25,300 nt of DNA, taken from NCBI GenBank assembly GCA_947371415.1, contig CANBPJ010000009.1:1-25300 (forward strand), in the 5' to 3' direction. Positions 14,969-22,285 of the stretch are shown in pieces; within the stretch, counting starts at the first letter, position 1; each line of letters opens with the position of its first letter. Source of the stretch: Burkholderiaceae bacterium. Its GTDB lineage: Bacteria > Pseudomonadota > Gammaproteobacteria > Burkholderiales > Burkholderiaceae. The position numbers and the translations under genes were made by a program. The notes below the pieces were generated by a model. The model was not told the DNA's origin and searched no databases. It saw only the letters and a program-made list of their open reading frames with translations.

Positions 14969-15765
14969 TTTTTATCGCCTATGGAGTGAGTAGCGCTATT
15001 TTTCGGAGCGATGTTCTGTTTGAGGTCAATGAGATTGCGTGGGTCTATACGAATGACCCCACCTCTGGGGCTATCAATGTCAGCAATTAAAAAGAAAGAA
15101 ACTGCCACCATTGCCGGGAATATCATAAATAAACCGACATTACGGCTAAAGTTCCTCGCCCCAAAGCCGACCAAAATATTGGCTCCAATGGCGATGGCAG
15201 CCATCAGCCACCAGGCAGCTGCTGGGATGCGATTCCACCAGGCTGATTGCGTGAAGCCGCGGGAGTTGATTACATCATTCATGCCAGAGATTGCTAGCGC
15301 AGTAGTGGGGGTTGGTTGAGTTCGTGCAATGGGCAGCAATTCATTCCATAGGGCACTCTCTAAGGCATTAGTACGCTGAGTAATTTGCTGAGCCGTTTCT
15401 TGATCTTGCTTGGAGTAAAACAAGATGCGCTGATCAAGGTATTCGTTCAGAAGTCCTTTGATTGTTTCCGCAGTTTTACTGGGCAGGAGATCTGCCCTTA
15501 AAAATTCAGTGCCAATCGCATTCGCTTCGGCCTCTTCATAGGTCTGTCTCAAGTCATACCGGGCAATTGCCATCGAGAAGGTAAAGCCGATGATCAAGCC
15601 AAGCAGTGTCAGTGTTGCCGTCTGAATAATTCCCAAGTCTGCCGATGTCTCAGTATCTTTCGTGCGGTACTTGCTTAAAACAGCATTACCAAACCACACT
15701 GAGCCTGCAAGGGCTACAGCGGAAATGGCAAATACTAGTTCGGGGGAGTTGGCTAAGTTTGGAAT
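14965..15765 (-). CDS. Bestrophin-like (DUF4239) membrane protein with a possible ATT start
   Basis: An integral membrane protein with the layout of the bestrophin-like DUF4239 family: two N-terminal helices, a soluble helical middle with charged residues, and two helices near 185-225. The function of the family is unknown; an ion channel role is suggested only by distant similarity. The first standard start in frame is GTG at 15699 (244 residues), but it falls inside an in-frame hydrophobic stretch (ELVFAISAVALAGSVWFG) that reads as the first helix. No ATG, GTG or TTG exists before it until the stop at about 15786-15788. I therefore give the candidate ATT at 15765, one base after the lldD stop, giving 266 residues. 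AGGA lies 10 bases before. A GTG start at 15699 remains possible. Confidence 0.65.
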   Translation of the reverse strand: MPNLANSPELVFAISAVALAGSVWFGNAVLSKYRTKDTETSADLGIIQTATLTLLGLIIGFTFSMAIARYDLRQTYEEAEANAIGTEFLRADLLPSKTAETIKGLLNEYLDQRILFYSKQDQETAQQITQRTNALESALWNELLPIARTQPTPTTALAISGMNDVINSRGFTQSAWWNRIPAAAWWLMAAIAIGANILVGFGARNFSRNVGLFMIFPAMVAVSFFLIADIDSPRGGVIRIDPRNLIDLKQNIAPKNSATHSIGDKK

Positions 15766-15766
15766 A

Positions 15767-16912
15767 TTAAAAAGTTCCTGGGTACAAAATATCTTTAGTC
15801 ACATTTTGAATGTCGCGGTGTCCAGTAAAGGCCATCGTGATATCCAATTCATTATGAATAATATCGAGACATTTAGTAACACCAGCTTCACCCATTGCGC
15901 CCAAGCCATAAAGGAAGGGGCGGCCAATCATCGTACCGCGTGCACCCAGTGCCCAGGCCTTAAGAACATCTTGCCCTGAGCGAATGCCGCCATCCATCCA
16001 CACTTCAATATCTTTGCCCACCGCATTCACAATACCTGGAAGTGCCTTGATGCTAGAGATAGCGCCATCGAGTTGTCGGCCACCATGATTGGAGACAATC
16101 AAAGCATCCGCACCAGAGTTGGCAGCATGACGAGCGTCTTCCTCATCCAAGATACCCTTAATGATTAACTTCCCACCCCACAGTTTTTTAATCCACTCCA
16201 CATCATCCCAACTTAAGCCTGGATCAAACTGCTCAGCAGTCCAAGAGGATAGGGAGGACATATTGCCCACGCCAGTGGCGTGACCAACAATATTGCGAAA
16301 GGTTCTGCGGGGAGTCATTGCCATGCCCATGCACCAGCGAGGCTTGGTCATCATGTTGATCATATTGGCAATAGTCAACTTCGGAGGCGCGGATAATCCA
16401 TTCTTTAAATCTTTATGGCGCTGTCCCAGAATCTGTAAATCCAAAGTTAACACCAAGGCAGAGCACTTGGCAGCTTTAGCGCGCTCAATAAGGCGCTCAA
16501 TAAAGCCACGGTCTTTCATGACGTAGAGCTGAAACCAAAAAGGCTTGGTAGTACGCTCCGCTACATCCTCAATAGAGCAAATACTCATGGTGGATAGGCA
16601 GAAGGGCACACCGAATTTTTCAGCAGCCCGAGCGGCCAAAATTTCACCATCGGCACATTGCATGCCCGTTAATCCAGTAGGCGCTAGCGCCACTGGCATG
16701 GCAACTTCTTGACCTACCATCATTGTCTTGGTGGTGCGATTGGTCATGTCTACGGCTACCCGCTGGCGTAGTTTGATCTTTTGAAAATCAGACTCATTTG
16801 CTCGGTAGGTAGATTCAGTCCATGACCCAGAATCTGCATAGTCATAGAACATCTTGGGTGTACGTTTTTGGTGTAAAACTCGTAAATCTTCAATATTGGT
16901 GATGATTGCCAC
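15767..16912 (-). CDS. lldD: FMN-dependent L-lactate dehydrogenase
   Basis: Flavin alpha-hydroxy-acid dehydrogenase that oxidises L-lactate to pyruvate and passes electrons to the respiratory chain at the membrane. The 381 residues match LldD. Active-site residues are visible: Y24 in FYDYADSGS, Y130 in WFQLYV, K252 in IIKGI, and the base H276 with R279 in SNHGGRQLDGA. The FMN phosphate region reads WMDGGIRSGQDVLKA and GRPFLYGLG. Related (S)-mandelate dehydrogenase and glycolate oxidase share these motifs, so the substrate is likely but not certain. It is first in a minus-strand operon with the DUF4239 gene and two small genes. No lldP permease or lldR regulator is adjacent. Confidence 0.88.
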   Translation of the reverse strand: MAIITNIEDLRVLHQKRTPKMFYDYADSGSWTESTYRANESDFQKIKLRQRVAVDMTNRTTKTMMVGQEVAMPVALAPTGLTGMQCADGEILAARAAEKFGVPFCLSTMSICSIEDVAERTTKPFWFQLYVMKDRGFIERLIERAKAAKCSALVLTLDLQILGQRHKDLKNGLSAPPKLTIANMINMMTKPRWCMGMAMTPRRTFRNIVGHATGVGNMSSLSSWTAEQFDPGLSWDDVEWIKKLWGGKLIIKGILDEEDARHAANSGADALIVSNHGGRQLDGAISSIKALPGIVNAVGKDIEVWMDGGIRSGQDVLKAWALGARGTMIGRPFLYGLGAMGEAGVTKCLDIIHNELDITMAFTGHRDIQNVTKDILYPGTF

Positions 16913-16969
16913 TAAAGTCCCTTTGTATATTGCTATTACCTGATAGCTTTCGCTAATTTAAGCTCTATC

Positions 16970-16999
16970 TTAGCAACACCAGCCATTTGTTTCTACAAT
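16970..16999 (+). promoter_or_regulatory. Possible sigma-70 promoter for the EamA gene
   Basis: TTAGCA (16970-16975) and TACAAT (16994-16999) are separated by 18 bases in the 147-bp spacer between lldD and the plus-strand EamA gene. The -10 is good and the -35 only fair. It would give a leader of about 50 bases. Confidence 0.3.
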
Positions 17000-17059
17000 G
17001 CGTAGGCAAAGCCCTTCTTAGGGGCCAAATTCGCCACTTATTAGCCAAAATCTCCTTTA

Positions 17060-17971
17060 ATGCCCCATCTAGCCCTATCAACCGTCTTTTATTTATCGCT
17101 AGCCACTATCTTGTGGGCTGGTAATGCGATAGCTGGACGAGTGCTGGTTGGGAGCATTTCACCCGTTACCTTAAGTGCAGTTCGTTGGGGTCTTGCAGCT
17201 TTGATCTTGTTCCCCTTGGGGTGGCGAGTTTTCAGGCCAAGCAGCGCCCTGTGGCAAAACAAGGTTCGCTTCTTGGTCTTAGGGCTGTTGGGGGTGGGAA
17301 GTTACAACGTGTTGCTTTACCTTGCCTTGCAGACTTCGACGGCAATTAATGTCACCCTCATTGGCGCTAGCATGCCCATTTGGATGCTCTTTATTGGGGC
17401 TGTTTTCTATCGGGTAAAGCCGACACTGCTTCAGCTTGTAGGGGCGATTGTTTCCTTGGTAGGCGTCACCATTGTTTTAACGCGTGGCGATCCCACTAGC
17501 TTGCTGACTATGCAATTGGTGATTGGTGATTTACTTATTATGTTGGCCACTATTCTCTGGGCCTTCTATAGCTGGATGATTAGCCGCCCTGGGAGGAGTT
17601 CAGAGCGGCAGTGGCCATGGGCAGAGTTTTTGATGGCTCAGGTCATGATTGGTTTCCTGTGGACAATGCTATTCGATGGGATGGAGATTGCTACTGGGAA
17701 TGCATTCATTCATCTGAATTACTGGACTGGTGCATTGATTCTTTTCGTGGCGATCGGGCCATCTTTGATTGCTTACCGCTGTTGGGGCTTGGGGGTCAAT
17801 GGGGCTGGGCCAACGGTGGCTGCATTTTTTGCTAACTTAATTCCACTCTTTACGGCCTTGCTGTCGGCTGCAATTTTGGGAGACCCACCCCAGCTTTTTC
17901 ATGGACTCGCTTTTGCCCTGATTGTCATTGGTATTTTGGTTTCATCAAGGCGAAGTCAGGCTGGGGTCTAA
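17060..17971 (+). CDS. EamA/DMT-family transporter
   Basis: A 303-residue inner-membrane transporter of the drug/metabolite superfamily, with about ten helices in two EamA repeats (about 8-130 and 150-297). The first repeat begins LATILWAGNAIAGRVLVGSISPVTLSAVRW (shown in part: WAGNAIAGRVL), the standard opening with the conserved Asn and an Arg at the helix end. The second contains GDLLIMLATILWAFYSWM. Members usually export amino acids, metabolites or nucleotides, but substrates cannot be read from sequence. It is divergent from lldD and seems monocistronic; a 127-bp spacer separates it from the FAH gene. Confidence 0.88.
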   Translation: MPHLALSTVFYLSLATILWAGNAIAGRVLVGSISPVTLSAVRWGLAALILFPLGWRVFRPSSALWQNKVRFLVLGLLGVGSYNVLLYLALQTSTAINVTLIGASMPIWMLFIGAVFYRVKPTLLQLVGAIVSLVGVTIVLTRGDPTSLLTMQLVIGDLLIMLATILWAFYSWMISRPGRSSERQWPWAEFLMAQVMIGFLWTMLFDGMEIATGNAFIHLNYWTGALILFVAIGPSLIAYRCWGLGVNGAGPTVAAFFANLIPLFTALLSAAILGDPPQLFHGLAFALIVIGILVSSRRSQAGV

Positions 17972-18098
17972 GTTGCTCCTATTTTCTATCAAGAGAGCTC
18001 ACTACCTATACTGGCTTAATATTAGATTTTTGCTAGAGTATGGCGCAGCTTCAGCCAAAGAACTGTATTCAATTTAATTAAATCCAAAAGAGATCAGC

Positions 18099-19037
18099 AT
18101 GAGACTAATAACGTTTACCCGCGGCAAATTATCAACTCCAGAAATTGGCGCTCGAATTCCTAATGTAGCAGGGGATCGTATTCTGCCTTTTGCTGATGCG
18201 GCAAAGTTACAAGGCGTTAAAGACTTTCCTGTAACGATGAGAGAATTTCTGCGTGCTGGCGATACATTGATGACGCAGGCCAAATATTGGGTACAAAGTC
18301 TTCCTAAGGCCGCCCCCGAATTACTAATGCCTGCTGACGAAATCACGTATTTGCCACCCATCACAGACGCTGAAAAGTTTTTATGTGTTGGTAAGAACTA
18401 CCGCACCCATTTGGAAGAGCTCAAACGAACCAACCTCATCAAAGAGATTCCGCAGGAGCCCACTTCCTTTATAAAGCTAAATTCATGCCTTTCTGGTCAC
18501 AACGCAAAAATAGTTCGCCCAAAAGGAATCTCACGACTTGATTACGAGCCCGAGCTTGTATTCGTAATGGGCAAAAGAGCGCTGGGTGCCAAAAAGGATG
18601 AGGCAATGAGTTATGTTGCTGGCGTCACGATTCTGAACGACCTGACGTGTCGAGATTTGCAATTGCGAGAGGTTGCCTCCGGATCACGTTTTTGGACTGG
18701 AAAAAATATTCCTGGCTTTGGTCCTCTTGGACCTGAGATTATTACCATTGATGAAATTCCGGATGTGTATGATTTGTGGATGACTTGCTCCGTCAACGGT
18801 CAAGAGCGTATGCGCGTCAACACAAAGGATCAGATTTGGAAAATTTCAGATATCTTGGAGCACTTCTCCCGCTTTATTCCCATCGAAGCTGGTGATATGT
18901 TTTCAACTGGTGCCCCTGGTGGTGTCGCAGTTGGAAAGGAGAACGCGGAGGACCTCTACCTCAAACCGGGCGATGTGGTTGAGTGCTCTATTGATGGCAT
19001 CTCTACGTTAAGAACTACTATTATTGATGAGGCTTGA
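18099..19037 (+). CDS. Fumarylacetoacetate hydrolase family protein
   Basis: A 312-residue metal-dependent C-C hydrolase or decarboxylase/isomerase of the FAH fold. The metal ligands E150 and E152 in DYEPELVFVMG and D181 in ILNDLTCRDLQ are present. The KNYRTHLEEL and SGSRFWTGKNIPGFGPLGP segments and the final FSTGAPGGVAVG and LKPGDVVE blocks are typical of the two-domain FAHD1-like bacterial group. Such enzymes act on acylpyruvates, oxaloacetate or aromatic-ring cleavage products. Its stop is one base before the ATG of the Bug-family receptor, so the two are coupled and probably handle the same organic acid. Confidence 0.85.
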   Translation: MRLITFTRGKLSTPEIGARIPNVAGDRILPFADAAKLQGVKDFPVTMREFLRAGDTLMTQAKYWVQSLPKAAPELLMPADEITYLPPITDAEKFLCVGKNYRTHLEELKRTNLIKEIPQEPTSFIKLNSCLSGHNAKIVRPKGISRLDYEPELVFVMGKRALGAKKDEAMSYVAGVTILNDLTCRDLQLREVASGSRFWTGKNIPGFGPLGPEIITIDEIPDVYDLWMTCSVNGQERMRVNTKDQIWKISDILEHFSRFIPIEAGDMFSTGAPGGVAVGKENAEDLYLKPGDVVECSIDGISTLRTTIIDEA

Positions 19038-19038
19038 A

Positions 19039-19995
19039 ATGAATATGCTAAGGCGCTATGCAGTCTATTGGCTTGGCATAGCCTGCATGTTTTCCTGTGC
19101 ATCCACATATGCTCAAGTTGCCAATAACTTCCCCTCAAAATCTATCAGAGTTATTGTTCCATTTCCTCCTGGTGGAGGGGCGGATACATTAATTCGTTTG
19201 ATGTCCCCAACGTTGCTGGAGTCGTGGAAGCAATCCTTAGTCGTTGAGAATCGGCCTGGGGCAAGCGGATCTATTGGAGCTGAGCTTGTAGCCCAATCTC
19301 CTGCGGATGGTTACACCTTGTTGATGGGATCTACTGCTGCTGTTACTGATAAAAATATCTCGTCATTTTCACCGGTTGCCCTAGTTTCCGCTTCGCCTTA
19401 TCTCGTTACCGTTAACCCAAGCTTGAATGTGAACTCCATTCGCGGCTTAATTTCTTATGCCAAAGCCAATCCTGGAAAGATTCGTTTTGGCTCATCCGGT
19501 ACTGGCTCAGCCTCTCATTTGGCCGGCGAATTATTTGCATCAATGGCAGGCATTGATTTACTTCATGTTGCTTATAAAGGGACGGGTCAAGCGCTTACAG
19601 ATTTAATGGCTGGTCATATTGATCTCATGTTTGCACCTGCCCAAACTGTGATGCCTCAAATTGAGGCTGGTAAATTATTGGCCTTGGCACAAACGGGATC
19701 AAAGCGTTCTGAAGCTTTGCCGGGCATTCTTACTGTCGCGGAGTCTGGATTACCGGGCTATACCGCAGTTGGTTGGTTTGGTTTATTTGTACCTACTGGG
19801 ACCCCTAAGTCTATTGTCCAAAAGCTCAATCAGGGGGTTACAGCCGCCCTGAGTCAGGAGAGAGTGCGTAAAGCCATGCTGGAGCGGGGAATCGACCCAG
19901 CGAGCGGAAGTGCTGAGGATTTTGCTGCATTTTTGCGCATAGATCAGGCTAAGTGGGCTAAGTTGATCAAAGAAAATCGGGTTGCAGTGCAATAA
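19039..19995 (+). CDS. Bug-family (TctC-like) tripartite tricarboxylate receptor
   Basis: A periplasmic solute receptor of the Bug/TctC type, 318 residues, which binds a carboxylate or related small molecule. The start ATG at 19039 has GAGG 6 bases before it and follows the preceding stop by one base. Residues 1-26 form a signal peptide ending STYA-Q. Family blocks are IRVIVPFPPGGGADTLIR (about 39-56), VVENRPGASGSIGAE, GYTLLMGS, the GSSGTGSASHLAGELF segment and HVAYKGTGQALTDLMAGHID. There are no TctA/TctB membrane genes nearby, as for most Bug proteins in Burkholderiales. Its ligand may be the substrate of the upstream FAH-family enzyme (inference). Confidence 0.92.
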   Translation: MNMLRRYAVYWLGIACMFSCASTYAQVANNFPSKSIRVIVPFPPGGGADTLIRLMSPTLLESWKQSLVVENRPGASGSIGAELVAQSPADGYTLLMGSTAAVTDKNISSFSPVALVSASPYLVTVNPSLNVNSIRGLISYAKANPGKIRFGSSGTGSASHLAGELFASMAGIDLLHVAYKGTGQALTDLMAGHIDLMFAPAQTVMPQIEAGKLLALAQTGSKRSEALPGILTVAESGLPGYTAVGWFGLFVPTGTPKSIVQKLNQGVTAALSQERVRKAMLERGIDPASGSAEDFAAFLRIDQAKWAKLIKENRVAVQ

Positions 19996-20049
19996 AACCC
20001 CAATTCGTTATCATTTAGGGCTAATCACCCGATTTACTAGGAAATTACT

Positions 20050-21198
20050 ATGCCAGGCTTACTCCCGAATGTTGATCCAGATGGTCTATTAGAGTTCTCA
20101 GTTGTCTATACCGACCGCTCACTGAACCACATGTCCGAAGAATTCAAGAAGGTCATGGTGGATATCTCCAGCGTCCTCAAGAATGCTTATAACGCTAGTT
20201 CTGCAGTGATTGTTCCCGGTAGTGGCACCTTCGGCATGGAGGCGGTTGCCCGTCAATTTGCCAATAATGAAAAATGTCTCGTATTGCGCAATGGTTGGTT
20301 TAGCTATCGCTGGACCCAGATTTTTGATTTGGCAAACATCACGCAGGACGTTACTGTTCTAAAAGGCAAGCAATTAGAAGATTCCGCGCAAGGCATGTTT
20401 GCACCTGCACCAATCGAAGAGGTGGTTGCTTTCATTAAGAAAGAAAAGCCAGCAGTAGTTTTTGCTCCGCACGTAGAAACCTCTGCAGGCATCATTTTGC
20501 CGGATCACTATCTCAAGGCAGTTGGAGAAGCGGTGCGCTCCGTTAATGGTTTGTTTGTTCTGGATTGCATCGCATCAGGCGCTATGTGGGTAGATATGAA
20601 GGCTTGTAATGTGGATGTTCTCATTACAGCGCCGCAAAAAGGTTGGAGTAGTTCACCTTGCTGCGCATTGATTGCCATGGGTGATAGAGCGCGCGAGCGT
20701 ATTGACTCCACTCAAAGCAGTAGCTTCTCCATGGACCTCAAGAAGTGGCTCCAAATTATGGAGGCCTATGAAAAGGGTGGTCATGTGTATCACACCACTA
20801 TGCCGACTGATGCTCTTAAAATCTTGCGCAATGTGATGCAAGAAACTCAGACTCTAGGCTTTGCAGCTCTTAAAGAAAAGCAGCAAGAATTGGGTGATAA
20901 GGTTCGCGCCTTATTGGTATCTAAAGGCTACCACTCAGTTTCAGCAAAAGGCTTTCAGTCTCCTGGTGTAGTGGTGAGCTTTACCAAGGATCCTGACATT
21001 CAATCCGGTAAGAAGTTTATTGCTCTTGGCTTGCAAACTGCTGCTGGTGTACCTTTGCAATGCGATGAGCGTCCAGACTTCCGTACATTCCGTCTTGGCT
21101 TATTTGGTTTAGAGAAGTTGGCTCATGTGGATCGCACTGTCGGTCATCTTGAGGCCGCGTTAGAAAAAATTACCGAGACTGAAGCACAGCCAGCCTAA
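20050..21198 (+). CDS. Class V aminotransferase (alanine/serine-glyoxylate type)
   Basis: A PLP-dependent aminotransferase of fold type I, class V, 382 residues. Lys197 in TAPQKGWSSSP is the PLP lysine; D172 in VLDCIASGAMWVD and the phosphate site VPGSGTFGMEA (55-65) are also present. The general scheme matches alanine-, serine- or aspartate-glyoxylate aminotransferases; the unusual opening, LLPNVDPDGLLEFSVVYTDRS with LNHMSEEF, sets it apart from the standard AGT N-terminus, so the amino donor is uncertain. AGGAAATTACT precedes the ATG. It follows the receptor gene by 54 bp with no terminator between and may share its transcript. A terminator follows. Confidence 0.87.
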   Translation: MPGLLPNVDPDGLLEFSVVYTDRSLNHMSEEFKKVMVDISSVLKNAYNASSAVIVPGSGTFGMEAVARQFANNEKCLVLRNGWFSYRWTQIFDLANITQDVTVLKGKQLEDSAQGMFAPAPIEEVVAFIKKEKPAVVFAPHVETSAGIILPDHYLKAVGEAVRSVNGLFVLDCIASGAMWVDMKACNVDVLITAPQKGWSSSPCCALIAMGDRARERIDSTQSSSFSMDLKKWLQIMEAYEKGGHVYHTTMPTDALKILRNVMQETQTLGFAALKEKQQELGDKVRALLVSKGYHSVSAKGFQSPGVVVSFTKDPDIQSGKKFIALGLQTAAGVPLQCDERPDFRTFRLGLFGLEKLAHVDRTVGHLEAALEKITETEAQPA

Positions 21199-21220
21199 GC
21201 AACGGAAATTGATTCATTCT

Positions 21221-21246
21221 GAAAGGCCGTCTTAGGACGGCTTTTT
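21221..21246 (+). terminator. Intrinsic terminator after the aminotransferase gene
   Basis: Stem GCCGTC (21226-21231) and GACGGC (21236-21241) with loop TTAG, followed by TTTTT (21242-21246). The loop holds the stop codon of the convergent gene, and the right arm plus T run encode its last residues (KKPS). Confidence 0.8.
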
Positions 21247-21882
21247 CATTGCCTCCAGGGCTAGCGGATTGGGAGTTGCTTCACCCACCTTTGTCAGCAC
21301 ATTGGTATCGAGATGATGAAAGGGTTCGGCTTGCCCCTGAATCATCATGACCGTATCTTGCTCATAAGACCAGGTACCATCTTCCAAGATAGTCACCATA
21401 ATGCGGTACTCAATCGTTTTGAAAGCGTAGTCTAAAAATGGACTAGATGAGATGCCGGCGGTCGGATCATCAATCTTGGCTACGCACTCAAATTGTGTTG
21501 TATGTGCAGTCGCCTTGCCTGTTGCCATGGTCACCATGCCGCGTGGAATGGTCAGCGTATGCACAATCAATCCAGTAGCGGGCTCCCAAAGCCAATAACC
21601 CACTTGATCGTGATAAGTTTTCACTTGGTCGGGCTTAGTAATATGCAGGTGATACCGTAAACCATAAAACAGCTGTGGCCCATTTGTTTGAGGGTCAATC
21701 GGTTGCATCTCAATCCGCTCGGTATAGACCTGCTTCTTCGGACCTTCCGCCTTGGGCTTGATGTCTAAACCCCGTTGCCCTTCCCAGATTCCCGCCATGC
21801 GGGAGAGGGGGCCAAGATTTTCTAAGGTATTTACTGAGTATCCCTGGGGCTCGGTGTAAATGTCAGTTGGAAATGGATTCAT
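21232..21882 (-). CDS. Nitrobindin/THAP4-like heme-binding beta-barrel protein
   Basis: A 216-residue, strand-rich protein without signal peptide that resembles the FABP-like heme-binding beta-barrel family (nitrobindin, THAP4 C-terminal domain). The LGPLSRMAGIWEGQRG block (about 23-38) resembles the conserved G-x-W-x-G opening strand. The strands YHDQVGYWLWEPATGLIV and the late segment PFHHLDTNVLTKVG resemble the heme-side histidine region. Nitrobindins bind heme and react with NO, nitrite or peroxynitrite; that role is an inference. It is longer than the usual 160 or so residues because of an insert at about 40-65. The C-terminus shares bases with the opposing terminator. Monocistronic. Confidence 0.55.
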   Translation of the reverse strand: MNPFPTDIYTEPQGYSVNTLENLGPLSRMAGIWEGQRGLDIKPKAEGPKKQVYTERIEMQPIDPQTNGPQLFYGLRYHLHITKPDQVKTYHDQVGYWLWEPATGLIVHTLTIPRGMVTMATGKATAHTTQFECVAKIDDPTAGISSSPFLDYAFKTIEYRIMVTILEDGTWSYEQDTVMMIQGQAEPFHHLDTNVLTKVGEATPNPLALEAMKKPS

Positions 21883-21962
21883 GCAAAACCTTTGTTAAAT
21901 GAAGCATTTATGACAAATAATTGAGTATGATTAAATTATCCACAAATCTTTTGGAGTCCTAA

Positions 21963-22247
21963 ATGCTTTCTCGCTTTGTAAAACTCAGTATAGTCACCCT
22001 CATTTCCGCTGCCATTGGTTTGTCACCTCTCTCGGTGATGGCTGCCGATCCTGTGCCTGCTAGTGCACCGTCGGCTGCGCCAGCAGTAGCGCCTGCGACT
22101 CCAGCTCCTGCCGCTCAAACCGAAAAAGCCGCTGAGAAAAAGGCCAAGAAGAAAGCCAAGAAGGATAAAAAAGCAGAGAAAAAAGCTAAGAAGAAAGCCA
22201 AGAAGAAAGCAAAAGCAGCTCAAGAGACAGCAGCAGCTCAGCAGTAA
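21963..22247 (+). CDS. Exported Lys/Ala-rich low-complexity protein
   Basis: A 94-residue protein. Residues 1-28 form a signal peptide (basic start, hydrophobic stretch, VMAAD cleavage). Residues 29-52 are Ala/Pro-rich, and residues 53-90 consist almost only of Lys and Ala with some Glu, built from AKKKAKK-like units. GGAG lies 6 bases before the ATG. The strongly basic tail looks like the C-terminal tails of H1-like bacterial histones, but the signal peptide points to the periplasm. Possible roles are binding of polyanions such as LPS, DNA or peptidoglycan; I do not recognise a family. Monocistronic and followed by a hairpin. Confidence 0.7.
   Translation: MLSRFVKLSIVTLISAAIGLSPLSVMAADPVPASAPSAAPAVAPATPAPAAQTEKAAEKKAKKKAKKDKKAEKKAKKKAKKKAKAAQETAAAQQ
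22125..22220 (+). repeat. Purine-rich Lys/Ala codon repeat
   Basis: Imperfect repeats of AAGAAAGCC and AAGAAGAAAGC units, encoding the Lys/Ala tail of the exported protein. The plus strand is almost free of T here. Such tracts can change length by slippage. Confidence 0.6.
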
Positions 22248-22256
22248 ACTTCTAGC

Positions 22257-22285
22257 AATGAACTTAGCGATGCACTAAGTTCATT
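22257..22285. other. Perfect 11-bp hairpin between convergent genes
   Basis: AATGAACTTAG (22257-22267) and CTAAGTTCATT (22275-22285) pair perfectly around a 7-base loop. It lies between the stops of the Lys/Ala-rich gene and the second EamA gene and overlaps the latter stop. Neither side has a T run, so termination would be weak or need Rho; protection of mRNA 3' ends is another option. Confidence 0.6.

Noticed and set aside
22125..22220. Possible CRISPR-like or tandem repeat array
   Set aside because: The units are short, irregular and in frame with Lys/Ala codons, with no spacers; they are protein low complexity.
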